This document shows positions 53,955 to 64,000 of a DNA stretch of 64,000 bases, piece after piece. The stretch's first letter is position 1. The number at the start of each line of letters is the position of its first letter. The stretch comes from Panulirus ornatus (taxonomy: Eukaryota > Arthropoda > Malacostraca > Decapoda > Palinuridae). A program made the position numbers and the translations under genes. Location: the NCBI RefSeq assembly GCF_036320965.1, contig NC_092234.1, positions 37,919,203 through 37,983,202 on the forward strand. Direction: 5' to 3'. The notes under the pieces were generated by a model, which did no database searches, was not told where the DNA came from, and worked only from the letters and a program-made list of their open reading frames with translations.

Positions 53955-55330
53955 TCTTTCATAGAAAATGGTCTTAGGGTAATTGCCAATCATATAGATA
54001 AGATATCTAAAATAATTGGAATTAAAGTAATCGAATACTTTCGTGAGAAAAACCATCTTTCTAATACTGAACCTCTTCCTTGGTTGGTCCACGAAACACG
54101 AGTATATCAGTTTCAGGTTATTACTACAGTGGTACAGATTGTAATCCGGACACCGGAGGAACATAACCATAAAATGAACCAAAACGTAAAGTTTAACTTC
54201 ATCTCTCGCCAGAATCGTAACCGGCTTATCTGATCACCCAGGAAGTAAATTAAATACGCCAAATTATGACTTTTCCGAGTCCATTGGGATTCAGGTCTAA
54301 TTAAACTTTCCAGTTTGAACTGGAGCCAGGATCGTTTCCAGCCACACCGCCACCAATATTAGCTCTGCTACACCTGGAACCACTCATGTTTACCGCAACT
54401 GATAAAACGTGTTTCTTTTTTCTTCCTATCGACCTCAGGGTCGTTGAGGGAGAGGTATCTACCCGACAGTGTTGTAGTTGCTAACACCTTTTGCCAGATG
54501 AGGGCGTTTGACAGGGTTGTTGACCTTACTCATGATTCCAGACCCAGGCTGGTGCTGAAGACATTAGGGCTCTTGACCTTATCCATGTCTCCAGACCCCA
54601 GGCTGTTGCTAAAGACACCAATGAACATCAGAGGGTCGGCCATTGTTACCGAGAACCTGAACCAGATTTTAAAAGAGACTTACAATCGTGTCCCTGAGCC
54701 GTATGAGGCCCTACATCTTTGCCCTTGGCCAAGTCCTCGCAATACTCCTTATGTTGGGACTGTTAAGGACGTACAGCAAAGCCCTCCCTCAGCAGGATGA
54801 GGCCGTGCACCACCTCCATGATCTCTCGGCCGCGCCACCCGAGGCGTGACTTATATTTCCCAGAACCACATAAAGTTTTGCACGTTCCGGGCTGAGGCGG
54901 CTTACCGAATGTTAAGAGGATTCTCCTGTCTGAGAAATGTGTGACACTCCTTGCGTACTGATCCCTGGGCAGGAGCGATACCTTTCACTCATTCTTGAGG
55001 TCCTCAGCCAGGTCCAGACCCTGCGAACGCCTCAGTTTGGGTGATGCCGTCCCGCTGAATTGTCTCCGTTGGAGCGTTGTTGCCAGTTAAGCCACAGTTC
55101 GCAGTATCTCTTGCGAAGACGTGACCTAACTCAGGCGCTGCAGAAAACCCTCTTCTGGAATCAGGTCTTAGTGTTGCAGGGTGGCCAGAGCCGCGTATAA
55201 CCTCGTTAGATTTGGTTTATGATAGGAAATATTGACTCACTTTGACCTCGATAAAGTTGTATATCTTGACAAACTTTGGTTTCCTTCAAAATATTTACAT
55301 AATTCTCGTGTTTACGGTTTATTTTGAATT
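53955..55330. other. Unassigned sequence with a 55-bp internal duplication
   Basis: Around 54525-54635 a segment reading GACCTTACTCATGATTCCAG and the bases after it is repeated with changes (54525, 54580). An open frame of 118 codons crosses it but has no known domain. Confidence 0.4.
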
Positions 55331-55336
55331 AGGTAT

Positions 55337-56465
55337 ATCCATGTGCACAGACGCATACAACATGTGTACGGACGCATACAGCATGTGAGCTGTCGCTTAC
55401 AGCACGTGAACAGACGCATCAAAAGCATATAGCATGTGTACAGACGCATAGAGCATGTGAACAGACGCATACAGCATGTGAACAAAAGCATGCAGCATGA
55501 GTACAGACGGATATAGCATGTGTACAGACGCATACACCATGTGTACAGACGCATGCAACATGTGCACAGACGCATACACCATGTGTACAGACGCATGCAA
55601 CGTGTGTACAGACGCATGCAGCATGTGAGCAGTCGCTTACAGCACGTGAACAGACGCATCAGAAGCATATAGCATGTGAACAGACGCATGCAGCATGTGT
55701 ACAGACGCATACACCATGTGTACAGACGCATACACCATGTGTACAGACGCATGCAACGTGTACTGACGCAAGCACCATGTGTACAGACGCGTACACCATG
55801 TGTACAGACACATGCACCATGTGTACAGACGCATACACCATGTATACAGACGCATACACCATGTGTACAGACGCATACACCATGTGTACAGACGCATGCA
55901 ACATGTGTACTGACGTATACACCATGTGTACAGACGCGTACACCATGTGTACAGACGCATGCAGCATGTGTACAGACGCATACACCATGTGTACAGACGC
56001 ATACACCATGTGTACAGACGCATGCAACATGTGTACTGACGCATACACCATGTGTACAGACGCGTACACCATGTGTACAGACGCATGCAGCATGTGTACA
56101 GACGCATGCAGCATGTGTGCAGACGCATACACCATGTGTACAGACGCATACACCATGTGTACAGACGCATACACCATGTGTACAGACGCATGCAGCATGT
56201 GTACAGACGCATACACCATGTGTACAGACGCGTACACCATGTGTACAGACGCATGCAGCATGTGTACAGACGCATGCAACATGTGTACTGACGCATACAC
56301 CATGTGTACAGACGCGTACACCATGTGTACAGACGCATGCAGCATGTGTACAGACGCATGCAGCATGTGTGCAGACGCGTACACCATGTGTACAGACGCA
56401 TGCAGCATGTGTACAGACGCATGCAGCATGTGTACAGACGCATACACCATGTGTACTGACACATT
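55337..56465. repeat. 21-bp minisatellite
   Basis: About 53 units with the core ATGTGTACAGACGCATACAC (variants atgcag, atgcaac, gcgtacac). A higher-order block containing cgcttacagcacgtgaac and catatagcatgtg repeats at 55388 and 55628, 240 bp apart. Since 21 is a multiple of three, both strands give long open frames of period seven residues. These are artefacts. Confidence 0.98.
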
Positions 56466-56469
56466 TTCA

Positions 56470-56810
56470 AAAACACATACAGCTTTAAGCCTACGGGAAC
56501 ACGTCACTGAAATTCGGGTCGACGTATCAATATTTTCTATGCTGAGCAAATCCACATGATTTAAGAAAACGGGTTTTGTTCATTTTCTTTGCTCGTTTCC
56601 TCTTCCCATTTTTTTTCTCTCTGTCTCCGTTTCCGGCTAAGTTATTTCTGCTCTGGGTGTTGGTTCAGAGTAGAATATTGGCACGTGTGTATTCCTGATT
56701 GAATGTATACGTACATAGTAAAGATAATAAGTATACAACATAGATCCATAGTTACATGTTTACATCAACAATGCTCATAATGTTCATTATTTCCCTGAAA
56801 ATAGAGCTTG
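56470..56810. other. Short unassigned stretch
   Basis: No gene or repeat recognised between two minisatellites. Confidence 0.4.
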
Positions 56811-56814
56811 ATCC

Positions 56815-57330
56815 CCTGAGCACGACGATACGACCCTTGAACACGTCAGTACAACCCTTGAACATGACTGTGGGAACCTTGAACACGACAGTACAACCTT
56901 TGAACATGACTGTGGGAACCTTGAACACGACAGTACAACCTTTGAACATGACTGTGGGAACCTTGAACACGACAGTACAACCTTTGAACATGATTGTGCG
57001 AACCTTGAACACGACAGTACAACCTTTGAACATGACTGTGGGAACCTTGAACACGACATTACGACCCTTGAACACGACAGTACAACCTTTGAACATGACT
57101 GTGGGAACCTTGAACTCGACAGCACGACCCTTGAACACAATTGTGGGAACCTTGAACACGACAGTACAACCTTTGAACATGATTGTGGGAACCTTGAACA
57201 CGACAGAACGACCTTTGAACACAACATTACGACCCTTAAACACGACAGAACGACCCTTGAATACGACAGTACGACTCTTAGAAAGGAGTGTAGGACTTTC
57301 GAGTATGATATCATGACCTTTGAGCTGATC
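56815..57330. repeat. 21-bp minisatellite with 42-bp higher-order unit
   Basis: It alternates two 21-bp subunits, one CTTGAACACGACAGTACAAC-like and one TTGAACATGACTGTGGGAAC-like, about 24 subunits in all. The ends carry the CCTGAGCACGACG form of the dispersed family. The right edge has CTTAGAAAGGAGTGTAGG, also present in similar form at 62535. Confidence 0.97.
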
Positions 57331-57371
57331 CTTGAGGGACAATGTTACTCAGCCGGTGAGACGCGAGAGCC

Positions 57372-57648
57372 GTCCAGATGGTACGTGTTGCCGTCCAGAT
57401 GGTACGTGTTGCCGTCCAGATGGTACATGTTGCCGTCCAGATGGTACTTGTTGCCGTCCAGATGGTACGTGTTGCCGTCCAGATGGTACATGTTGCCGTC
57501 CAGATGGTACGTGTTGCCGTCCAGATGGTACTTGTTGCCGTCCAGATGGTACTTGTTGCCGTCCAGATGGTACGTGTTGCCGTCCAGATGGTACATGTTG
57601 CCGTCCAGATGGTACTTGTTGCCGTCCAGATGGTACGTGTTGCTGGTC
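57372..57648. repeat. 21-bp minisatellite
   Basis: About 13 units of GCCGTCCAGATGGTACGTGT with one further base; variation is confined to one position (acg, aca, act). Open frames are artefacts. Confidence 0.98.
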
Positions 57649-57710
57649 TTACACTCACAACGAAAAAGCATCTGGATAATTTTTCTGTTCAAGAAAGTAT
57701 TTTGCATATA

Positions 57711-60700
57711 ATTCCTTATAGTAGGTTTTCTCATAACCTTCCTTATGGTAGGTTTTGATATAAACGTTCCTTATGGTAGGTTTTGTTATAAACGTTCCTT
57801 ATGGTAGGTTTTGTTATAAACGTTCCTTATGGTAGGTTTTCTCATAACCTTCCTTATGGTAGGTTTTGATATAAACGTTCCTTATGGTAGGTTTTGTTAT
57901 AAACGTTCCTTATGGTAGGTTTTGTTATAAACGTTCCTTATGGTAGGTTTTCTCATAACCTTCCTTATGGTAGGTTTTGATATAAACGTTCCTTATGGTA
58001 GGTTTTGTTATAAACGTTCCTTATGGTAGGTTTTGTTATAAACGTTCCTTATGGTAGGTTTTGTTATAAACGTTCCTTATGGTAGGTTTTCTCATAACCT
58101 TCCTTATGGTAGGTTTTGATATAAACGTTCCTTATGGTAGGTTTTGTTATAAACGTTCCTTATGGTAGGTTTTGTTATAAACGTTCCTTATGGTAGGTTT
58201 TGTTATAAACGTTCCTTATGGTAGGTTTTCTCATAACCTTCCTTATGGTAGGTTTTGATATAAACGTTCCTTATGGTAGGTTTTGTTATAAACGTTCCTT
58301 ATGGTAGGTTTTGTTATAAACGTTCCTTATGGTAGGTTTTGTTATAAACGTTCCTTATGGTAGGTTTTGATATAAACGTTCCTTATGGTAGGTTTTGTTA
58401 TGAACGTTCCTTATGGTAGGTTTTGTTATAAACGTTCCTTATGGTAGGTTTTGTTATAAACGTTCCTTATGGTAGGTTTTGATATAAACGTTCCTTATGG
58501 TAGGTTTTGTTATGAACGTTCCTTATGGTAGGTTTTGTTATAAACGTTCCTTATGGTAGGTTTTGATATAAACGTTCCTTATGGTAGGTTTTGATATAAA
58601 CGTTCCTTATGGTAGGTTTTGTTATAAACGTTCCTTATGGTAGGTTTTGTTATAAACGTTCCTTATGGTAGGTTTTCTCATAACCTTCCTTATGGTAGGT
58701 TTTGATATAAACGTTCCTTATGGTAGGTTTTGTTATAAACGTTCCTTATGGTAGGTTTTGTTATAAACGTTCCTTATGGTAGGTTTTGATATGAACGTTC
58801 CTTATGGTAGGTTTTGTTATAAACGTTCCTTATGGTAGGTTTTGTTATAAACGTTCCTTATGGTAGGTTTTGTTATAAACGTTCCTTATGGTAGGTTTTG
58901 ATATGAACGTTCCTTATGGTAGGTTTTGTTATAAACGTTCCTTATGGTAGGTTTTGATATAAACGTTCCTTATGGTAGGTTTTGTTATAAACGTTCCTTA
59001 TGGTAGGTTTTGATATGAACGTTCCTTATGGTAGGTTTTGTTATAAACGTTCCTTATGGTAGGTTTTGTTATAAACGTTCCTTATGGTAGGTTTTGTTAT
59101 AAACGTTCCTTATGGTAGGTTTTGATATGAACGTTCCTTATGGTAGGTTTTGTTATAAACGTTCCTTATGGTAGGTTTTGATATAAACGTTCCTTATGGT
59201 AGGTTTTCTCATAACCTTCCTTATGGTAGGTTTTGATATAAACGTTCCTTATGGTAGGTTTTGATATGAACGTTCCTTATGGTAGGTTTTGTTATAAACG
59301 TTCCTTATGGTAGGTTTTGTTATAAACGTTCCTTATGGTAGGTTTTGTTATAAACGTTCCTTATGGTAGGTTTTGATATGAACGTTCCTTATGGTAGGTT
59401 TTGTTATAAACGTTCCTTATGGTAGGTTTTGATATAAACGTTCCTTATGGTAGGTTTTGTTATAAACGTTCCTTATGGTAGGTTTTGATATAAACGTTCC
59501 TTATGGTAGGTTTTGTTATAAACGTTCCTTATGGTAGGTTTTGATATAAACGTTCCTTATGGTAGGTTTTGTTATAAACGTTCTTATGGTAGGTTTTGTT
59601 ATGAACGTTCCTTATGTAGGTTTTTGTTATGAACGTTCCTTATGGTAGGTTTTGTTATGAACGTTCCTTATGGTAGGTTTTGTAATAAACGTTCCTTATG
59701 GTTAGGTTTGTTATAAACGTTCCTTATGGTAGGTTTTGTTATAAACGTTCCTTATGGTAGGTTTTGTTATGAACGTTCCTTATGGTAGGTTTTGTTATGA
59801 ACGTTCCTTATGGTAGGTTTTGTTATAAACGTTCCTTATGGTAGGTTTTGTTATAAACGTTCCTTATGGTAGGTTTTATAAACGTTCCTTATGGTAGGTT
59901 TTGTTATAAACGTTCCTTATGGTAGGTTTTTGTTATGAACGTTCCTTATGGTAGGTTTTGTTATGAAACGTTCCTTATGGGTAGGTTTTGTTATGAACGT
60001 TCCTTATGGTAGGTTTTGTTATAAACGTTCCTTATGGTAGGTTTTGTTATAAACGTTCCTTATGGTAGGTTTTGTTATAAACGTTCCTTATGGTAGGTTT
60101 TGTTATAAACGTTCCTTATGGTAGGTTTTGATATAAACGTTCCTTATGGTAGGTTTTGTTATAAACGTTCCTTATGGTAGGTTTTGATATAAACGTTCCT
60201 TATGGTAGGTTTTGTTATAAACGTTCCTTATGGTAGGTTTTGTTATAAACGTCCCTTATGGTAGGTTTTGATATAAACGTCCCTTATGGTAGGTTTTGTT
60301 ATGAACGTTCCTTATGGTAGGTTTTGTTATGAACGTTCCTTATGGTAGGTTTTGTTATGAACGTTCCTTATGGTAGGTTTTGTTATGAACGTTCCTTATG
60401 GTAGGTTTTATGAACGTTCCTTATGGTAGGTTTTGTTATGAACGTTCCTTATGGTAGGTTTTGTTATGAACGTTCCTTATGGTAGGTTTTGTTATGAACG
60501 TTCCTTATGGTAGGTTTTGTTATAAACGTTCCTTATGGTAGGTTTTGTTATAAACGTCCCTTATGGTAGGTTTTGATATAAACGTTCCTTATGGTAGGTT
60601 TTGTTATGAACGTTCCTTATGGTAGGTTTTGTTATGAACGTTCCTTATGGTAGGTTTTGTTATGAACGTTCCTTATGGTAGGTTTTGTTATGAACGTTCC

Positions 60701-60795
60701 TCATGGTAGGTACTCTTATAACGTTCCTTTTGGTAGGTTCACTTTTAACGTTCCTCATGGTAGGTTCTGCTATAAACGTTCTTAATGGTAGGTTT
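57711..60795. repeat. 28-bp minisatellite, 3.1 kb
   Basis: About 110 units with the core GTTCCTTATGGTAGGTTTTG. Three main endings: ctcataacc, atataaac, ttataaac, later also ttatgaac. The left part is ordered in higher-order groups; after about 59580 single-base losses and gains become common. Decayed units end it near 60795. Confidence 0.98.
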
Positions 60796-60799
60796 TGTC

Positions 60800-62390
60800 A
60801 TCAGTGTAACTTTTACTCAAGTTCAAAATGCCACGTTGTGTTGCACTGAGGTTATGATGTAAGGCGGTACACAAGGTGGAGGGGAGCCAGACTGGTAGTA
60901 TGCCACGCAGGAAGGGTATGAGCCACTGCAGATATCCCAGGTCCATAGTAGGCTTGTGTCCATGTGCCATCTTAAAGAAGGTCTTAGTTTTCGTAACTGA
61001 ACTGCATCTGAATTAGTTATTATATCTGAGCTCCTACTTCTCACTACATTAGCCTCTTATTGTGTATTTCTCTCTTTTTTTTTCATTTATCTCTTTCTCT
61101 GCTAACAAGCATTTCGCAATCATGCAAAAAAGTTGCAGCATATCCCGTTGGCCTGCATCTCAGTAAGTGTGGCCAACCTTCCCAGCTCCCCCGGTGCGGG
61201 CTGTACCCGCAGTACCGTCGTCTGTGCCAATGATCTCATGCTGTACGCCAGCTGATCAGTGTCAGGGTTTACCTCTCCCATGTCATGGACGGCCCCCATG
61301 TCTTTCATAGTCGTCCACGTCCTGTACTAACTGTTTCCCATCATTCACCAGTCTGACAGTCAGCTTACCAACGTCTGTGAACACTTTCAACAGTCCGTGG
61401 TCCAGCGTTCTTCACTCTGTGTCTTGCCAGGACCATCACTCTCAACTAACTCTCCCACATTCTATACCAACTTCTTCCATCACGTACACACGGTAAAATA
61501 AGTTTCTTTCTGCGGATAGATCCGATGAAAGTCGGAATGATGAATATGAATCGTAGGGCTGGGTAGCGTGCGTGAAATCAATACATTTTTTACGGCATTT
61601 GACAAGAAATGTTGCCCAATCGATTTATTATAATATCAGGTATGTGGGGATACCAGTGTGAGGCCAAACCTATGGGCATTTCAAATAATAATACCTCTTC
61701 TGTGATGTCATATTCTTACTCACAAAATGTGGCAAGATACTTTTTTTTCTTTTAACCTTACACATGCCCCGGCCTTCCATCATTCTGTACCACCTCACTC
61801 CAAGTTCTACGCTGACACTTCCATCCTCCGCGCCAACTTCCCAAGCCTCTCTGTCTCGTCCTTCACGTCGTGTGCCAACCATCTCGCGTCTTGAGACAAC
61901 GCCCCGGGCCATGTATCACAACTTTTAAGCTTCGCATGGCCCTCGCCACGGCCATCTGTACTGCGCCTTCTGTCGTCGCGCCCACTGGGGCCGGCTGTTG
62001 CCAGCAGTTGTGTAGGACGATACATTACAATAAGCTAGACTTGTGCTGTGCCGTGATGACATCGTCTTCGTAATTCTTGATAGCAAAAGCCTATAAAGCT
62101 AACGTACTTCTCAATACCCAAGAAGTATGTGTTGACACGACCTTAATACTCTGATAGTCTTGTGATTAAACGCAGACGTTGCAGTGGTGTCTCACCTACG
62201 TTGAAAGTGGACTTCATTGTCGATGAGGAACATAAGGAGAGTGGGAAGAGGAGGCGGAGGGTAGGAGCGCCATCACACTGAAGGACACACCTGCACTGAA
62301 CACTGTGATCAGTGTACCCAGAGTGAGAGGATCTTCAGGATACAATAGGAGTGAGTCACGGTGCAACACTGTTGATTCCAATGTGACAGA
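60800..62390. other. Unassigned sequence
   Basis: Open frames of 60-80 codons occur on both strands, none with a recognisable domain. C-rich stretches at 61130-61480 and 61760-62000 look less AT-biased than their surroundings and could hold exons, but I see no convincing splice pair. Confidence 0.4.
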
Positions 62391-62395
62391 CTTGA

Positions 62396-62755
62396 TGATT
62401 GAGCACGACAGCACGACCTTCGAGCACGACGGCACGGCCAATAACCACGACGGTATGACCCTTGAGCACGATGCTAAGACTCGCGAGCACGGCGACGCAA
62501 TCCTTGAGTACATCCTTGAGCACGACTGCACCATCCTTAGAAAGGATGTCCGAGCTTTTAAATTGACCTTTTGTGGTTATTTAGCTGAAGGATCGTACCG
62601 TGTGTTCAGGGGTCGTACCATCGTGTTCAGAGGGCGTACCGTCGTGTTCATGGGTCGTACTGTCGTGTTTATGGGTCATACTGTTGTGTTCAGGGGTCGT
62701 GTTTACAAGTAGTACCGTCGTATTCAAGCGTCGTACCGTCGTGCACTAGGGGTTA
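62396..62755. repeat. Inverted cluster of the GAGCACGACGGTACGA family
   Basis: Forward units (TTGAGCACGACAGCACGACC-like) at 62396-62540 face inverted units (GGGTCGTACCGTCGTGTTCA-like) at 62598-62755. The centre carries CTTAGAAAGGATGTCCGAGC, matching the right edge of 56815-57330. Confidence 0.85.
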
Positions 62756-62759
62756 TGAA

Positions 62760-63190
62760 TGACGGTAATTTAGACCTCTGTTTGAGAGCATTCTACCTCT
62801 AGCGCACCAGGTCGTTGTCATGGAAGCAAACGAAAGTTTTATATGTCCAATGTCACCTTTATATTGTTCATATTCAAGCCGTTCACGAGAGACTTTTAAC
62901 CCAGAGGGAAAGGTCCCCTTCCTTTAGTAGGGCCATTAACCCCTGACATACAGTGAGGACGTGCATGGGGGTGGGGGGGTATTGGGGGTTGGCAGCCCCT
63001 GAATTCTTTTCATAAACTGGCCGTTTTTGAAGCGTACAGTCGCATGCATGAGTTGGACCTTGACGAACGCGCTGAGCATCAGGTCACCTGCCATCATCAA
63101 GGACATAGGCCAGAAATATTCCATTTCATCAGCATTATTGAGACAGTTTTCGTGATGCCGTCTTGATTCAGACCTGAGCCGATCCAGAAT
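62760..63190. other. No recognisable feature
   Basis: Unassigned; contains a G-rich run near 62966-62988. Confidence 0.4.
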
Positions 63191-63249
63191 GTTGAGGTGT
63201 GAGGACCAGAGAGACTACGGACGACCACCAGATGCCACGACCTCCGTTG

Positions 63250-64000
63250 TCATGCTCTGTTAGGACGACACGGTCACCGGTGTCCCGCTTTGTTAGGACA
63301 TGTTTATCGTTGATCTGCTTTGTTAGGACGACATGAATATCGTTCCCCTGCTTTGTTTATGAGACACAAGTCACCGGTGCCCCGCATTTTTAGGACTACA
63401 TGTTCATCGTTGACCCGCTTTGTTAGGACGACACGAACCGTCGTTGTCCCGCTTTGTTAGGAAGACCCCTAGCATTGTTGACCCACTTTGTTAGGACGAC
63501 ACGAACCTTCGTCGTCCTGTTTTATTAGGACGACATGAGCAACGTTTTCCAGCTTTGTTAGGATGACACTAACCTTCTTTGTCCAGCTTTGTTAGGACGA
63601 CAGTAACCCTTGTTGTCCAGCTTTGTTAGGACGACACTAACCTTCGTTGTCCAACTCTGTTAAGACGACACTAACCTTCGTTGTCCCGCTTTGTTAGGAG
63701 ACAACCCGGGCATCACTGTCCTGCTTTGTTAGGACGACACTAACCTTCGTTGTCCCGCTTTGTTAGGAGACAACCCGGGCATCACTGTCCTGCTTTGTTA
63801 GGACGACACTAACCTTCGTTGTCCAGCTTTGTTAGGACGACACTAACCTTCGTTGTCCAACTCTGTTAAGACAACACTAACCTTCGTTGTCCAACTTTGT
63901 TAGGACGACACTAACCTTCGTTGTCCAACTTTGTTAGGACGACACTAACCTTCGTTGTCCAGCTTTGTTAGGACGACACTAACCTTCGTTGTCCTGCTTT
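63250..64000. repeat. 34-bp minisatellite, runs off the window
   Basis: About 22 units with the core CTTTGTTAGGACGACACTAA then ccttcgttgtccag. The left units are diverged (catgaatatcg, catgttcatcg), the right ones nearly uniform, and the array continues past the right edge. One 82-bp higher-order unit (with ggagacaacccgggcatc) is repeated at 63690 and 63764. Confidence 0.97.

Noticed and set aside
54444..54800. 118-codon frame as a possible gene
   Set aside because: It crosses an internal DNA duplication, shows no known domain and lacks splice or promoter support.
55637..56559. Open frames of 260-298 codons with MCTDAYT or YASVHM repeats
   Set aside because: Translation of a 21-bp minisatellite in several frames on both strands.
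56752..57758. Open frames of 115-196 codons on both strands
   Set aside because: Two 21-bp minisatellites; frames arise because the unit is a multiple of three without stops.

Overview
This is a eukaryotic, repeat-dominated nuclear window. The best guess is a decapod crustacean such as a lobster, crayfish or crab. That guess rests on my familiarity with the retroelement families seen here (RTE-like and jockey-like LINEs with a recurring 3' hairpin, tRNA-derived SINEs, long AT, CT and CA microsatellites) and not on a database search. I could not confirm any host protein-coding gene. Nearly all long open frames are retrotransposon pieces or come from tandem repeats that lack stop codons.

Layout. 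0-3.3 kb: an RTE-like LINE tip, an AT tract, then a nearly complete but decayed RTE-like LINE on the minus strand. 3.3-9.5 kb: a SINE, a 32-bp minisatellite, decayed pieces of a second LINE type, a short non-autonomous repeat and a plus-strand RTE-like 3' half. 9.5-15.9 kb: mostly unassigned sequence with a SINE and two small minisatellites. 15.96-17.97 kb: a G-rich 28/21-bp array. 18.0-22.1 kb: a CR1/L2-like LINE split by a nested jockey-like LINE. 22.1-23.5 kb: packed repeat fragments and a SINE. 23.9-27.1 kb: two more LINE fragments around a pyrimidine-rich stretch.

27.4-37.75 kb is the most structured part. A 35-bp satellite carries a solo LTR (28732-29535) and a 4.2-kb Ty3/Gypsy element (30905-35119) with near-identical LTRs. 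Both have the same 4-bp target duplication and the same satellite flanks, so the locus was tandemly duplicated and one copy collapsed to a solo LTR. The element has one uninterrupted 676-codon frame that keeps the zinc knuckle, protease and integrase C-terminal region but lacks most of the capsid, integrase core, reverse transcriptase and RNase H.

37.75-44.7 kb is the most gene-like stretch. It holds a possible promoter and first exon near 38.0-38.2 kb, a possible 27-bp microexon at 39.38 kb and a 37-bp minisatellite. 44.7-53.6 kb has further LINE and SINE copies, including a LINE hit by a 184-190 bp SINE-like insertion with target duplication. 53.6-64 kb ends in a run of minisatellites with units of 21, 42/21, 21, 28 and 34 bp.

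The parts fit a retroelement ecology. RTE-like LINEs appear to share a 3' terminal hairpin with a short non-autonomous repeat, AT microsatellites grow at their tails, and SINEs sit tail-to-tail with them.
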